Position numbers and translations under genes: made by a program | The notes under the pieces: generated by a model | Seen by the model: only the letters and a program-made list of their open reading frames with translations | Told to the model about the DNA's origin: nothing | Databases searched by the model: none | Shown here: positions 42,826 to 53,280 of the stretch, one piece after another | Numbering within the stretch: the stretch's first letter is position 1 | How the letters are laid out: each line of letters begins with the position of its first letter | Source of the DNA: Bufo bufo | Lineage: Eukaryota > Chordata > Amphibia > Anura > Bufonidae | DNA length: 64,000 nucleotides | Direction of reading: 5' to 3' | NCBI RefSeq assembly: GCF_905171765.1 | Contig: NC_053390.1 | Span: 143,548,968 to 143,612,967, forward strand

Positions 42826-42990
42826 TTTCAGGCTCCCGATTTTGTCACCGCAATCACCGGACACCTTCCTCACCCCAGGTAAAGTAATTTCAGGCAGTTT
42901 GAGTGCGCTTCCAGTGTAAATGAGCAGGATTTTTGCAGGAGCAGTGATCAGTGCGTCTTACTCCATGCACTCACAAGCCACGCCCCAATC
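42826..42990 (-). other. L1 5' UTR
   Basis: 165 bp between the element's 5' end at 42990 and the ORF1 ATG. Short for an L1, so the copy may be slightly 5'-truncated or the family may have a short leader. Confidence 0.6.
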
Positions 42991-43003
42991 ATAACCTGTG
43001 TAA

Positions 43004-43142
43004 CTTAAAGTATGCGCCAGGTAAACTGTTTGGATCTGAATTGGATAAGTTCATGGAGGATTTATCAGATAAGAAGGGAAAGTCCCTTCCCCAGGCACCT
43101 CGTTCCTTTCATTCCAACTACAGACAGTCTCGTCATGGTTAG
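43004..43142 (+). pseudogene. DIRS gag-like ORF, last part after the L1 insertion
   Basis: After the second copy of the target duplication the gag frame continues with LKYAPGKLFGSELDKFMEDL and ends in a basic tail (SNYRQSRHG) at the TAG at 43140-43142. The sequence follows logically from the piece ending at 30713. Confidence 0.75.
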
Positions 43143-43245
43143 TCCCCCCAGAGAACCCGTCAGTCCAGACTGCAGAGACAGGGAAGAGGAGCTGGATCCT
43201 CCGGAAGAGGAGCCGCCAAGTCTTCCATAGGTTCTACAAAGAGGA

Positions 43246-44650
43246 GTGACTTCTGACGCGATGCGTCTCCCTGTAGGCGGACGCCTCCAAAATTTTCTTT
43301 TAGCCTGGCAGAGTGTTATAGAGGATCAGTGGGTTCTGGATATAATAAAGAGAGGGTACGCCCTCTCCTTCCAGTTCTCTCCTATGGAGAGATTTCTAAT
43401 TTCCTCGGTCCTGAGACCTCCCAAGCAGGCTATCATAGAGAATGCAATCTTGGAGTTTATATCAATGGCTGCCATGGAACCAGTTCCCATTCCGGAGGAA
43501 GGAAGGGGGGTTTATTCCCCTTTCTTCCTAGTCCCCAAACCAGGAGGCAAATGGAGACTCATAATAGATCTCCGCTACTTCAAACGGCATTGGTCGCGGT
43601 TTTAAGGGTCCAAGGGATCCGTATAATTCCATATCTAGACGACTGGCTGATCCTGGCAAGATCTGTGGACAACCTGGATGTTCAGGTCAGCACCACGTTG
43701 ACCTTACTTCAGGATCTGGGATGGATTACCAATTGGGAAAAGTCCCACCTAATTCCATCCACGAGGATAACCTTTCTGGGATTCATCATAGATTCCAACA
43801 ACATGCGTTTGTACCTCTCGCCTGCAAGGAAGGACAGGATATCCAGGGGATATCAGTTCCTCAGAGTTCTGAGGAGAGTAACCTTGAGAGTCCTCATGAA
43901 GTTCCTGGGTCTACTCTTCTCCTCTGTAGAGGCAGTCTCATGGGCATTATGGCATCTGAGACCTCTTCAGGCGGAAGTTCTCCAGTTATGGGACAGAAGA
44001 GTGTCATCGTTGGAGAATCTTCACACTCTATCAGCCAGAGTGCGTCTCTCACTGGCTTGGTGGGCTACTCCCCCGGACGGTTGGTCTCTCCAGGAACCCA
44101 AGTGGATTCTATTAACAACCGATGCTTCTGGTTCGGGTTGGGTAGCCCATTTTCTAGGGAGAACAATAGCTGGAACTTGGAGCAAGGAAGAGTTGTCCCT
44201 CTCCTCCAATATGAAGGAACTCAGAGCCATCTTCTATGCCCTGCACCATTTTTCCGCTTTTCTGACTGGAGAAGCGGTAAAAATAAAGACGGACAACATG
44301 TCCACAGTTTATTACATAAACAAGCAGGGGGGTACCAGATCTGTAACTCTTCTTCAGGAAGTAGGGAAGATTTTTTGTTGGGCAGAAACCAGGGTAACCA
44401 GGTTTCTTGCTGTACACATAAAGGGAGCAAGGAATGTAATGGCAGAACGACTGAGACGCAACCTTACTATTCCAGGAGAATGGTCTCTGAATCAGGAAAT
44501 TTTCCGTCAACTAGTGGATCGTTGGGGACTTCCACAAATAGACCTTATGGCAACAAGAGACATTGCCAAACTGAGGATTTTTTGCTCCCTTTACATGGCG
44601 GACAATCCTCTGGTAGTATTTCAGGCTGGCTTACATCTTTCCGCCAATTT
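43246..44650 (+). pseudogene. DIRS reverse transcriptase/RNase H with internal deletion
   Basis: The first frame (43246-43605) carries the RT N-terminus: PVGGRLQNFLLAWQSV, VYSPFFLVPKPGGKWRLIID. Then reading must jump to the frame of 43329-45497 near 43595, which begins AVLRVQGIRIIPYLDDWLIL with the YLDD catalytic motif. In DIRS relatives about a hundred residues, including RT motifs A and B, lie between these points, so a deletion at about 43590 is inferred. RNase H follows (LLTTDASGSGWVAHFLG, SLSSNMKELRAIFYALHHF, KTDNMSTVYYINKQGG). Non-functional. Confidence 0.88.
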
Positions 44651-45918
44651 CTATGATACCCAGGGTATTGATGAATGTGAGACAGGATCAGGCCTCGGTC
44701 ATAGCAATCATACCTTTCTGGCCCAAGAGATCCTGGTTTTCCCAGTTAATGACTATGAGTCAAAGGAATTATTGGAGACTTCCCCCCATGCAGAATCTCG
44801 TGACCCAGGGCACGCAGATCTGCCACAATCTGAAAGCACTCAACTTTACAGCCTGGAGATTGACAGGTCCTTATTAAAAGCCAAGGGTTTTTTGGACCAT
44901 ATGTTGGACACGCTTTCTCACTCTAGGAGTGAGGCGACTAATAGGACTTACGCCAGAGTCAAGAAGATTTTCTACAACTGGTGTTCTACTAAGAAGATAG
45001 ATCCTTCTACATCATCCTTACCTCAAATCCTGGATTTTCTACTAGATGGTTTTGATAGAGGACTTGCTCCAAATTCCTTAAAGGTTCAGATAGCAGCACT
45101 TTCTCCTTTTCTTCACAGTAAGTTCTTTCAAGAGCCGGTGGTCAAGTCTTTTGTTAAAGCCATTTCAAGAATGCGCCCTAGGTTAACAAGACCTATTGCT
45201 TCATGGGATCTGGCGTTAGTCCTTAAACGGCTTGCCAGCCAGCCGTTTGAATCTTTAGAGGATGTGGAACTTAGGTTCCTCACTCTTAAGACGGTACTAC
45301 TTTTGGCAGTTACCTCTGCAAAGAGAGTAGGAGAGATCCAAGCCTTCTCTTCTGCTGAACCTTACACTACCTTCCTACCTGGGAAGGTCTTTTTGAGGTT
45401 TCTTCCTTCTTTTTTCCCCAAAGGTGGCTTCGTTTGCAAATATCAATCAGGTCATATCTTTACCATCTTACTCTCCTTCAGAGATGGAAGAGAATAGGAG
45501 CCTGGCTAACCTGGATCTGGTTAAATGTCTTAGGATTTACATAAAGAGAACTGCCTCCTTTCAGAAGCCTGAAAATCTCCTGATCATCCTACAAGGTAGG
45601 AAGAGAGGATACAAAGCTTCTAAACCAACTATATCCAGATGGATTACGGAATGTATCAAGCTTTGTTACTTAGAGGTAGGATTAGCTCCCCCATCTTTTA
45701 CTAATGCCCATACCACCAGGTCTGTGTCTACCTCGTGGGCTGAAAGACAATCTGTGTTGTTGGAGCATATCAGCCAGAGTGCTACTTGGAGCACACCACT
45801 TACATTCCTTAAGCACTATAGGTTAGATTCTTTCCTATCTAGTGAAACAATTTTCGCTAGATCTATTATAAATTCTGCTAAGCAGGTAATCCCTCCCAAT
45901 GGGGGTAATGCTTGCTAA
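44651..45918 (+). pseudogene. DIRS tyrosine recombinase, frameshifted
   Basis: Site-specific recombinase that would integrate the circular DIRS DNA. Near 44650 the reading passes to the frame of 44653-44877 (RQDQASVIAIIPFWPKRSWF), returns near 44845, and shifts again near 45424. Recombinase residues are visible: the first Arg in TSAKRVGEIQAFS, H-X-X-R in AHTTRSVSTSWA, and the nucleophile Tyr in FLKHYRLDSF. The stop TAA is at 45916-45918, three bases before the internal complementary region. At least three shifts make it inactive. Confidence 0.87.
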
Positions 45919-45920
45919 AT

Positions 45921-46005
45921 CCCCATATTGTGCTGCTGAGGGACGCCAGGGAATACTAAATTTAAGTAGTTAATTTGTTTTCCATTAGTCTCCTCAGCAG
46001 CACAA
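45921..46005 (+). repeat. DIRS internal complementary region
   Basis: Contains the complement of the left end (GACGCCAGGGAATACT, 45942-45957) joined directly to the complement of the right end (AAATTTAAGTAGTTAATTTG, 45958-45977, then TTAGTCTCCTCAGCAGCACA). The join is an image of the circle junction, with the AGT core at 45955-45957 (as ACT). This is the DIRS hallmark used in circular replication. Confidence 0.9.
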
Positions 46006-46046
46006 GCTTCCCTCCATTTAGTTTGTTTATTATTACTTTATAAATA

Positions 46047-46222
46047 CTCAATGTCCTTGTGTGGGTTAGACCCTATATAGGCACTTTGGGAGATGCTTGC
46101 TTAATTGTTTAATTTTTTCATTAAAATATTCCCGATTCTATTCGGTTCACAGTGGTGGAGACACCCCCATATTGTGCTGCTGAGGAGACTAAGGGAAAAC
46201 AAATTAACTACTTAAATTTAGT
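46047..46222 (+). repeat. DIRS right inverted terminal repeat
   Basis: Inverse of the left repeat from CTCAATGTCCTTGTGTGGGT (46047) through ATATTGTGCTGCTGAG, followed by an end-specific extension GAGACTAAGGG to CTTAAATTTAGT that is mirrored only in the internal region. Bases from 46223 (CTTATAAATGG) are flanking DNA. Confidence 0.9.
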
Positions 46223-46367
46223 CTTATAAATGGTATGTTGTAGGTGGGGATCCTGTTTCACATTTTCCATCATTGCCCAAAAGCTTCAATTTATGCCTCT
46301 CATAGTTGAAGGGGTTTCTGGGCTTTTTATAAAAACTGTCCTTTTTCTACTGGTGGAAAAAAGACAG

Positions 46368-46632
46368 GGCTCATTCACACAACCGGCATTTTTTGCGGCT
46401 CGGGTGCGGACGCATTCTCTTCAATGGGGCCGCAAAAGATGCAGACAGCACTCCGTTGCTCCATTCCATGGCCCTGCAAAAATTACAGATCATGTCCTAT
46501 TCTTGTCCTTTTTGTGAACAAGAACAGGCATTTCTATGATGGGCCGTCTGTTCTGTTAATTGCTGAAGACACACAGGCAGCATTCGTGTTTTGCAGAGCC
46601 GCACTTTGCAGACCGTGTGAACAAGCTCTTAA
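46368..46632. mobile_element. Miniature element, family A
   Basis: Begins GGCTCATTCACACAACCGGC and ends with GACCGTGTGAACAAGCTC. The interior has TTTGCGGCTCGGGTGCGGAC, TCAATGGGGCCGCAAAAGAT and CATGTCCTATTCTTGTCC, motifs shared with the copies at 46913 and 47640. Non-coding. Confidence 0.65.
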
Positions 46633-46912
46633 TTTAATACTTACCCATCCTGTGCTCCACCAATGCCGCTGTCCCCACTGCACTCAGACAGCACTCATTT
46701 CAGTCTGAGATCCATTATTTTTGAAAGGAAGAAAAGTCCTCCACACAGGACTTTTCCTCCCATAAAAACTAACAGATCTCTGACAGAAATGGCTAAAATG
46801 AATGTAAAATGAGCACAACAAATGCTCCAAATAAAGGATCAGTTTTTTTTCTGTTCTTCTGATGGATCAGAAGAAGGGAAAACAAAATGTTGATGTGAAC
46901 CTGGCCTATGTA

Positions 46913-47238
46913 TTAGGCCTCATGCACATGACTTTTGTGTTTTGCGGTCCGCAAATTGCAGATCCGCAAAACACAGATGGCGTCTGTGTGTGTTCCTCAA
47001 TTTGTGGAACGGCGCGGACATGCCATTAATATAACTGCCTATTCTTGTCCACAAAACGGACAAGAATAGGACAGGTTATATTTTTTTTGCGGACCACGGA
47101 ATGGAGCAACTGATGTGGAAAGCACAAGTGCTGTCCGCATCTTTTGCGGCCCCATTGAAGTCAATGGGTCCGCATCCAAGCCGCAAATACTGCGGCTTGG
47201 ATGCGGACCAGAACAACGGTCGTGTGCATAAGGCCTTA
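46913..47238. mobile_element. Miniature element, family A
   Basis: Left end TTAGGCCTCATGCACATGAC; right end GGTCGTGTGCATAAGGCCTTAA, a good inverted match. The interior carries TTTGCGGTCCGC, and CTATTCTTGTCC opposite GGACAAGAATAGG, so it can fold. Non-coding. Confidence 0.78.
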
Positions 47239-47639
47239 ACCAAATGATCTTAGGTTAAGGAGAAAAGGTAGTTTTTATAATAAAAAAAAACTAAAAACAG
47301 AAAACCCCTTTAATTTCTCAAATAGCTTAATACCATATGAGCTAATTTAGCACAAGCAGTTCATGTGGTTTCCATTTTTAAGCCACAGCTTTAGTTTTCT
47401 AGCATTTTTAAACTGCCCAATAAGCAAAAAAAAAAAAAAGGGAAAAAAGAACCTCAAAGAGCTGATTTTGCTGTCCTGCCCTTTTAATCAGAAGGGCGGG
47501 ATATCTACCACAAGCCTGAATGACTGCACTTACTTGTGTCACTTTCATACAGGAGGACTGGGGAACTGATCAGGATTCCAGTGAGTAATTATACTGCACA
47601 TTTAAGCTTATTTATTGTATAAGCAGTATAATACCGCAT
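47239..47639. other. Host DNA, nothing recognised
   Basis: AT-rich, with A runs near 47281 and 47428. No gene or repeat boundary that I can support. Confidence 0.4.
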
Positions 47640-47905
47640 AAGGCTACATGCACATGATCGTATGTATTTTATGGCATCCTTTGTTTTGGCAGATCCATTG
47701 TAACAATGCCTATCCTTGTCCACAAAATGGAAAAAAATAGGTCATGTTCTATTTTTTTTTGCGGGGCTATAGAACGAAGCAACGGATGCAGACAGCACCT
47801 GGAATTCTGTCTGCATCTTTTGCAGCCCCATTGAAGAGAATGGGTCTGCGCCCGAGCGGCTCGGATGCGGAACCAAACCACATTCGTGTGCATGTAGGCT
47901 AAGAG
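47640..47905. mobile_element. Miniature element, family A
   Basis: Left AAGGCTACATGCACATGATC and right CATTCGTGTGCATGTAGGCT are inverted. The interior includes TATCCTTGTCCACAAAATGG and CATTGAAGAGAATGGGTC. Non-coding. Confidence 0.7.
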
Positions 47906-48548
47906 GAAGGTGACATAGTTCTACTATACTGTACTGACTCCATTTAGGGACATAAACTAATGGAAAATTGGACATAGCAATCACATTCTTCTTATGTTCT
48001 ATTTGTTGTTAGCTAATTTTATCCCAATTTTCTAATGAACATTACTTATTTATATAAGGCAGAAATCAACCGGTTCAGTATTTATTTTCTACAAATATAC
48101 AGTATATGAAAGCCATGAAATGAGGCAACGGAGTGACATGTACTAGTGAGTAAACCCAGTATATATACAGGGTAGTTATCTACCACACACGGTAACCTCA
48201 ATGCTTAGCATTTTTCTTTTTTCTTTTTGTTTGTGAGACTTAACCCTTTCTACCCTGGAGGTGTTACGACGAGGTGTGGGAGGGAAGGTATCTGGCCTAG
48301 AAGCTACGGAGAGGAAAAGGTCACCACCTAATGAATCCTAACCCTAGCCCTGATTGCTAACCGAATAAACGGACCTCAGTGGTAGGACTGTTGATTCACT
48401 AGAACATAAAGCCTGACTTAGGCCTCATGCACACAGCGGACCCATTCAAGTGACCCGTTCCTTAAGCAGAAGGAACAGGGGTCTTAAATCGGACCAGATA
48501 CCAGAAGGCAGGGGAAGCAACACAAAACAAATACAAAGGAAGGAGACA
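47906..48548. other. Host DNA, nothing recognised
   Basis: No convincing gene. A fragment near 48419-48450 (TTAGGCCTCATGCACACAGC) looks like one end of a family A miniature element without a partner. Confidence 0.4.
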
Positions 48549-48748
48549 CTTAAAGGGATTCTGCAGTTTGTTTAAACTGATGATCTACTCTCTGGATAGA
48601 TCATCAGCATCTGATCGGCGGGGGTCCGACCCCCGGGACCCCCCGGCGATCAGCTGTTTGAGAAGGTAGCAGCACTCACTGTTTACCGCAGGCCTAGTGA
48701 CGTCACGACTAGTATCACTTGGCCTGGGCAGGGCAGGTCGGGAAAGGG
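48549..48748. repeat. Fragment of a TTAA-ended miniature element
   Basis: Starts TTAAAGGGATTCTGCAGTTT at 48550 and contains CTGATCGGCGGGGGTCCGAC, a phrase resembling the one at 54661-54690. No matching right end found before the next element. A truncated copy is likely. Confidence 0.5.
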
Positions 48749-49145
48749 TTAAAAGGGTATTCCGGTTTTGACATATATTTTTTTCCTTTCCACAGGATAG
48801 GGAATAACTATTAAACTATGAAACCCCCACTGATAATGAGAATGGGGACACCATACCCCCCTAGGCCTCCCAAAATGTACAGAGTGGCAGGTCGGGTGTG
48901 CGCACTGCCGCTCTATTCTACTCTATGGGAATTCCAGAAACAGCCAAGTACAGTGCTTGGCTATTTACAACTGCAGTGTGCATGCATAACCTAGTACTCC
49001 TTTCATTTTGGGGGGCCCCTAGGGGTACATTTTCCCCATTCTCATGATCTGAGGGGGCCCCAGTGGTAGGACCAATGCCGATCTAATAGCTGTCCTCTAT
49101 CCTGTGGATGGGAGATAACTTGTCATAACCGGAATACCCCTTTAA
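48749..49145. mobile_element. TTAA-flanked miniature element
   Basis: TTAA at 48749 followed by AAGGGTATTCCGGTT; right end AACCGGAATACCCC then TTTAA with TTAA at 49142-49145. The ends are inverted copies over 15 bases or more, and a second inverted pair (CCACAGGATAG near 48794, CTATCCTGTGG near 49097) lies inside. Likely a piggyBac-mobilised miniature element. Confidence 0.82.
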
Positions 49146-49437
49146 GCACATGGCAATGTTGTGTCCATGGAGCAGTATGGACCAGTAAGCACGACTAGTG
49201 CCGCTGTATGGTTTCTATGTGATACTGCTAGAATTTGTCAAAAATATAAAATATGTCAGTGTTACAGTATGCAATCGAATCTGTAAGAAAGAAACTTCTC
49301 TGTAGTCCCACCTAAGAGTCCTAGGCAGCTCTTCCATGGTACTGTAGCTGCATGCATAGTATGCTGATTAGTCGCATGATTATACTGTTAATGGGGTCTT
49401 CACATCTGGCAGATTTTGTTCCATTTCTGTGACTAAG

Positions 49438-49797
49438 GACTCATTCACACGACCCTATGGTCGCAAATAGCAGTCTGCAATGCACAGGCACTGGCTGTGT
49501 GAACTCTGTGCTATGGTGCGGACCCATTAACTTGAATAGGTCCGCAATCCACAAAATAACGCAAAAGATAAGACATTTCCTATCTTTTGCAGTGCAGAAA
49601 GCCAATGAACAGGCTTCTGAGTGTTTCCTTGGGCTTCCAATCTGTGCCTCCGCTCTGAAAAAGATAGGACATATCCTATCTTTTGCCGTATTTTACATAT
49701 TGCAGAGCCCGGAGTTCACACGGTAGGTAGGTAACCGTGTATTGCGGACCCGCTATTTGTGGTCCGCGATACGGGCACGACGGCGATATGGTCGTGT
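49438..49797. mobile_element. Miniature element, family A
   Basis: Left GGACTCATTCACACGACCCT, right CGGCGATATGGTCGTGTTAG. Interior inverted motifs include AAAAGATAAGACATTTCC and CATATCCTATCTTTTGC. It abuts the family B element that starts at 49798. Confidence 0.65.
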
Positions 49798-50301
49798 TAG
49801 GCTACTTTCACACCTGCGTTCGGGTGTCCGCTCGTGAGCTCCGTTTGAAGGGGCTCACAAGCGGCCCCGAACGCAACCGTCCAGCCCTAATGCATTCTCA
49901 GTGGACGCGGATCCGCTGAGAATGCATCAGTCTGCCAGCGTTCAGCATCTGCTCCGCTCAGCGAGCGGACACCTGAACGCTGCTTGCAGCATTCGGGTGT
50001 CCGCCTGGCCGTGCGGAGGCAAACGGATCTGTCCAGACTTACAATGTAAGTCAATGGGGACGGATCCGTTTGAAGATGACACAATATGGCTCAATCTTCA
50101 AACGGATCCGTCCCCCATTGACTTTCAATGTAAAGTCTGGACGGATCCGTTCAGGCTACTTTCACACTTAGAATTTTTTCTAAGTTATAATGCAGACGGA
50201 TCCGTTCTGAACGGATGCAAACGTCTGCATCATAGGAGCGGATCTGTCTGATGAAACATCAGACGGACCCGCTCCGAACGCTAGTGTGAAAGTAGCCTAA
50301 A
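49798..50301. mobile_element. Compound miniature element, family B
   Basis: Left end TTAGGCTACTTTCACACCTG; right end CTAGTGTGAAAGTAGCCTAA. An additional copy of the end (CAGGCTACTTTCACACTTAG) occurs inside at 50153, so two elements appear to be joined or one end was duplicated. The interior is dominated by AACGGATCCGT and its complement. Non-coding. Confidence 0.78.
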
Positions 50302-52464
50302 TGAACCCATTTCATGGGGTTGTTTTGGTTACAAAGACATGGATTTCTGCAAGCCCAATTTAGGTGAATGGAACCAATGTGATCAGTGGTGGTTAAAAAG
50401 AAAAGAGAGAATGGATTAGCAAGTCAAGTGTACATGTGCCTCATTCATTCTCTATGGGGCTGCTGGAGATGCACTGTAGTAACTGCACTGAGCTACAGGT
50501 GAAACTCGAAAAATTAGAATATCGTGCAAAGTTCATTTATTTCAGTAATGCAACTTAAAGTGTGAAACTAACATATGTGATAGACTCATTGCATGCAAAA
50601 CCAGATATTTTAAGCCTTTATTTGTTATAATTTGGATGATTATGGCTTACAGCCTAAGAAAAGCCACAGTCTCAATTTTGAGGTCCCCTTTGCTCAGGGG
50701 GTATGGATTAATTAGCTGACTAGAGTGTGACACTTTGAGCCTGGAATATTGAACCTTTTCACAAAATTCTAATTTTAAGCTGCATTAATTCAATCCCTTT
50801 TAACCACCTCAGTTCCCATAGCTTAAACACCCTTAATGACCAGGCCACTTTTTACACTTCTGCACTACACTACTTTCACCGTTTATTGCTCGGTCATGCA
50901 ACTTACCACCCAAATGAATTTTACCTCCTTTTCTTCTCACTAATAGAGCTTTCATTTGGTGGTATTTCATTGCTGCTCACATTTTTACTTTTTTTTTGTT
51001 ATTAATCGAAATTTAACGATTTTTTTGCAAAAAAATGACATTTTTCACTTTCAGTTGTAAAATTTGGCAAAAAAAACGACATCCATATATAAATTTTTCT
51101 CTAAATTTATTGTTCTACATGTCTTTGATAAAAAAAATATGTTTGGGTAAAAGTTATAGCGTTTACAAACTATGGTACAAAAATGTGAATTTCCGCTTTT
51201 TGAAGCAGCTCTGACTTTCTGAGCACCTGTCATGTTTCCTGAGGTCCTACAATGCCCAGACAGTACAAACACCCCACAAATGACCCCATTTCGGAAAGTA
51301 GACACCCTAAGGTATTCGCTGATGGGCATAGTGAGTTCATAGAACTTTTTATTTTTTTTCACAAGTTAGCGGAAAATGAGGATTTTTTATTTTTTATTTT
51401 TCTTACAAAGTCTCATATTCCACTAACTTGTGACAAAAAATAAAAACTTCCATGAACTCACTATGCCCATCACAAAATACCTTGGGGTGTCTTCTTTCCA
51501 AAATGGGGTCACTTGTGGGGTAGTTATACTGCCCTGGCATTTTAGGGGCCCAAATGCGTGCAAAGTAGTTTGAAATCAAAATCTGTAAAAAATGGCCGGT
51601 GAAATCCGAAAGGTGCTCTTTGGAATGTGGGCCTCTTTGCCCACCTAGGCTGCAAAAAAGTGTCACACATGTGGTATCGTCGTATTCAGGAGTTGGGCAA
51701 TGTGTTTTGGGGTGTCTTTTTACATATACTCATGCTGGGTGAGAGAAATATCCCGACAAAAGACAACTTTTCCCATTTTTTATACAAAGTTGGCATTTGA
51801 CCAAGATATTTATCTCACCCAGCATGGGTATATGTAAAATTACACCCCAAAACACATTGCCCAACTTCTCCTGAGTACGGCAATACCAGATGTGTGACAC
51901 TTTTTTGCAGCCTAGATGCGCAAAGGGGCCCACATTCCTTTTATGAGGGCATTTTTAGACATTTGGATCCCAGACTTCTTCTCACGCTTTAGGGCACCTA
52001 AAATGCCAGGGCAGTATAAATACCCCACATGTGACCCCATTTTGGAAAGAAGACACCCCAAGGTATTCAATGAGGGGCATGGCGAGTTCATAGAATTTTT
52101 TTTTTTTTTTGGCACAAGTTAGCGGAAATTGATTTATTTTTATTTTTTTCTCACAAAGTCTCCCTTTCCGCTAACTTGGGACAAAAATTTCAATCTTTCA
52201 TGGACTCAATATGCCCCTCACGGAATACCTTGGGGTGTCTTCTTTCCGAAATGGGGTCACATGTGGAGTATTTATACTGCCCTGGCATTCTAGGGGCCCT
52301 AAAGCGTGAGAAGAAGTCTGGAATATAAATGTCTAAAAATTTTTATGCATTTGGATTCCGTGAGGGGTATGGTGAGTTCATGTGAGATTTTATTTTTTGA
52401 CACAAGTTAGTGGAATATGAGACTTTGTAAGAAAAAATAATAATTCTGCTAACTTGGGCCAAAA

Positions 52465-52910
52465 AAATGTCTGAATGGAGCCTTACAGGGGGGTGATCAA
52501 TGACAGGGGGGTGATCAATGACAGGGGGGTGATCAGGGAGTCTATATGGGGTGATCACCCCCTGTCATTGATGACCCCCCTATAAGGCTCCATTCAGATG
52601 TCCGTATGTGTTTTGCGTATCCGATCCATGTATCAGTGGATCCGTAAAAATCATACGGACGTCTGAATGGAGCCTTACAAGGGGGTGATCAATGACAGGG
52701 GGGTGATCAGGGAGTCTATATGGGGTGATCACCCCCCTGTAAGGCTCCATTCAGACGTCTGTATGTGTTTTGAGGATCCGATCCATGTATCAGTGGATCC
52801 GTAAAAATCATACGGACGTCTGAATGGAGCCTTACAGGGGGGTGATCAATGACAGGGGGGTGATCAATGACAGGGGGTGATCAGGGAGTCTATATGGGGT
52901 GATCAGGGGT
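52465..52910. repeat. Alternating direct and inverted repeats in the piggyBac derivative
   Basis: GGGGTGATCAATGACAGGGG occurs several times, and CTGAATGGAGCCTTACA alternates with its complement TAAGGCTCCATTCAGA (52468, 52583, 52661, 52740, 52820). The intervening TGTATCAGTGGATCCGTAAA is itself repeated. This block is absent from the full-length element at 3397. Confidence 0.8.
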
Positions 52911-52987
52911 TAATAAGGGGTTAATAAGTGACAGGGGGGGTGTAGTGTAGTGTGATGCTTGGTGCTACTTATTACTGAGCTACCTGT

Positions 52988-53280
52988 GTCCTCTGGTGGT
53001 CGATCCAAACAAAAGGGACCACCAGAGGACCAGGAAGCAGGTATATTAGACGCTGTTATCAAAACAGCGTCTAATATACCTGTTAGGGGTTAAAAAAATC
53101 GCATCTCCAGCCTGCCAGCGAACGATCCACTCGCTTACCGTCCGATCCTGTGAACGCGCGCGCCTGTGCGCGCGCTTTCACAGGAAATCTCGCGCCTCGC
53201 GAGATGACGCATATATGCGTGACTGTGCGCAGGGCTGCCGCCTCCGGAACGCGCTCCTGCGTTAGGCAGTCCGGAGGCGG
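52988..53280. repeat. Hairpin chain at the derivative's right end
   Basis: Stems: 52988-53001/53017-53030 (14 bp perfect); 53038-53057/53063-53082 (20 bp perfect); 53147-53163/53168-53184 (one mismatch); 53187-53194/53198-53205; 53238-53248/53270-53280. Order, loop sequences and spacing resemble 7977-8296, but three stems have unrelated sequences. The final stem changes an A-T pair to G-C on both arms. Confidence 0.87.

Larger units (their letters stand above)
30714..42990 (-). mobile_element. L1-clade LINE, near full length before rearrangement
   Basis: Inserted in DIRS on the minus strand with a 13-bp target duplication ATAACCTGTGTAA (30701-30713 and 42991-43003). On its own strand the order is a short 5' UTR, ORF1 (42825-41749), a C-homopolymer-rich spacer, ORF2 (from 41300), a 3' UTR and an A-tail at 30714-30720 with AATAAA nearby. 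It spans 12.3 kb only because a TTAA element (38478-40940) and a 4.09-kb tandem duplication lie within; removing both leaves about 5.7 kb. ORF2 has a frameshift in both duplicated copies. Confidence 0.92.
2356..46222 (+). mobile_element. DIRS-type retrotransposon carrying nested insertions
   Basis: A tyrosine-recombinase retrotransposon in plus orientation: left terminal repeat, gag-like ORF, reverse transcriptase/RNase H, tyrosine recombinase, internal complementary region, right terminal repeat. Both ends and the internal region share an AGT core (2356-2358, 46220-46222, ACT at 45955-45957), as expected for integration of a circle by a tyrosine recombinase. The native parts are 2356-3396, 8301-8504, 29698-30713 and 43004-46222, about 5.48 kb in total, which matches the usual DIRS1 length. 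The element is the oldest layer here: piggyBac, palindromic TTAA and L1 elements all landed in it. All its ORFs are damaged, so it is dead. Confidence 0.9.
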
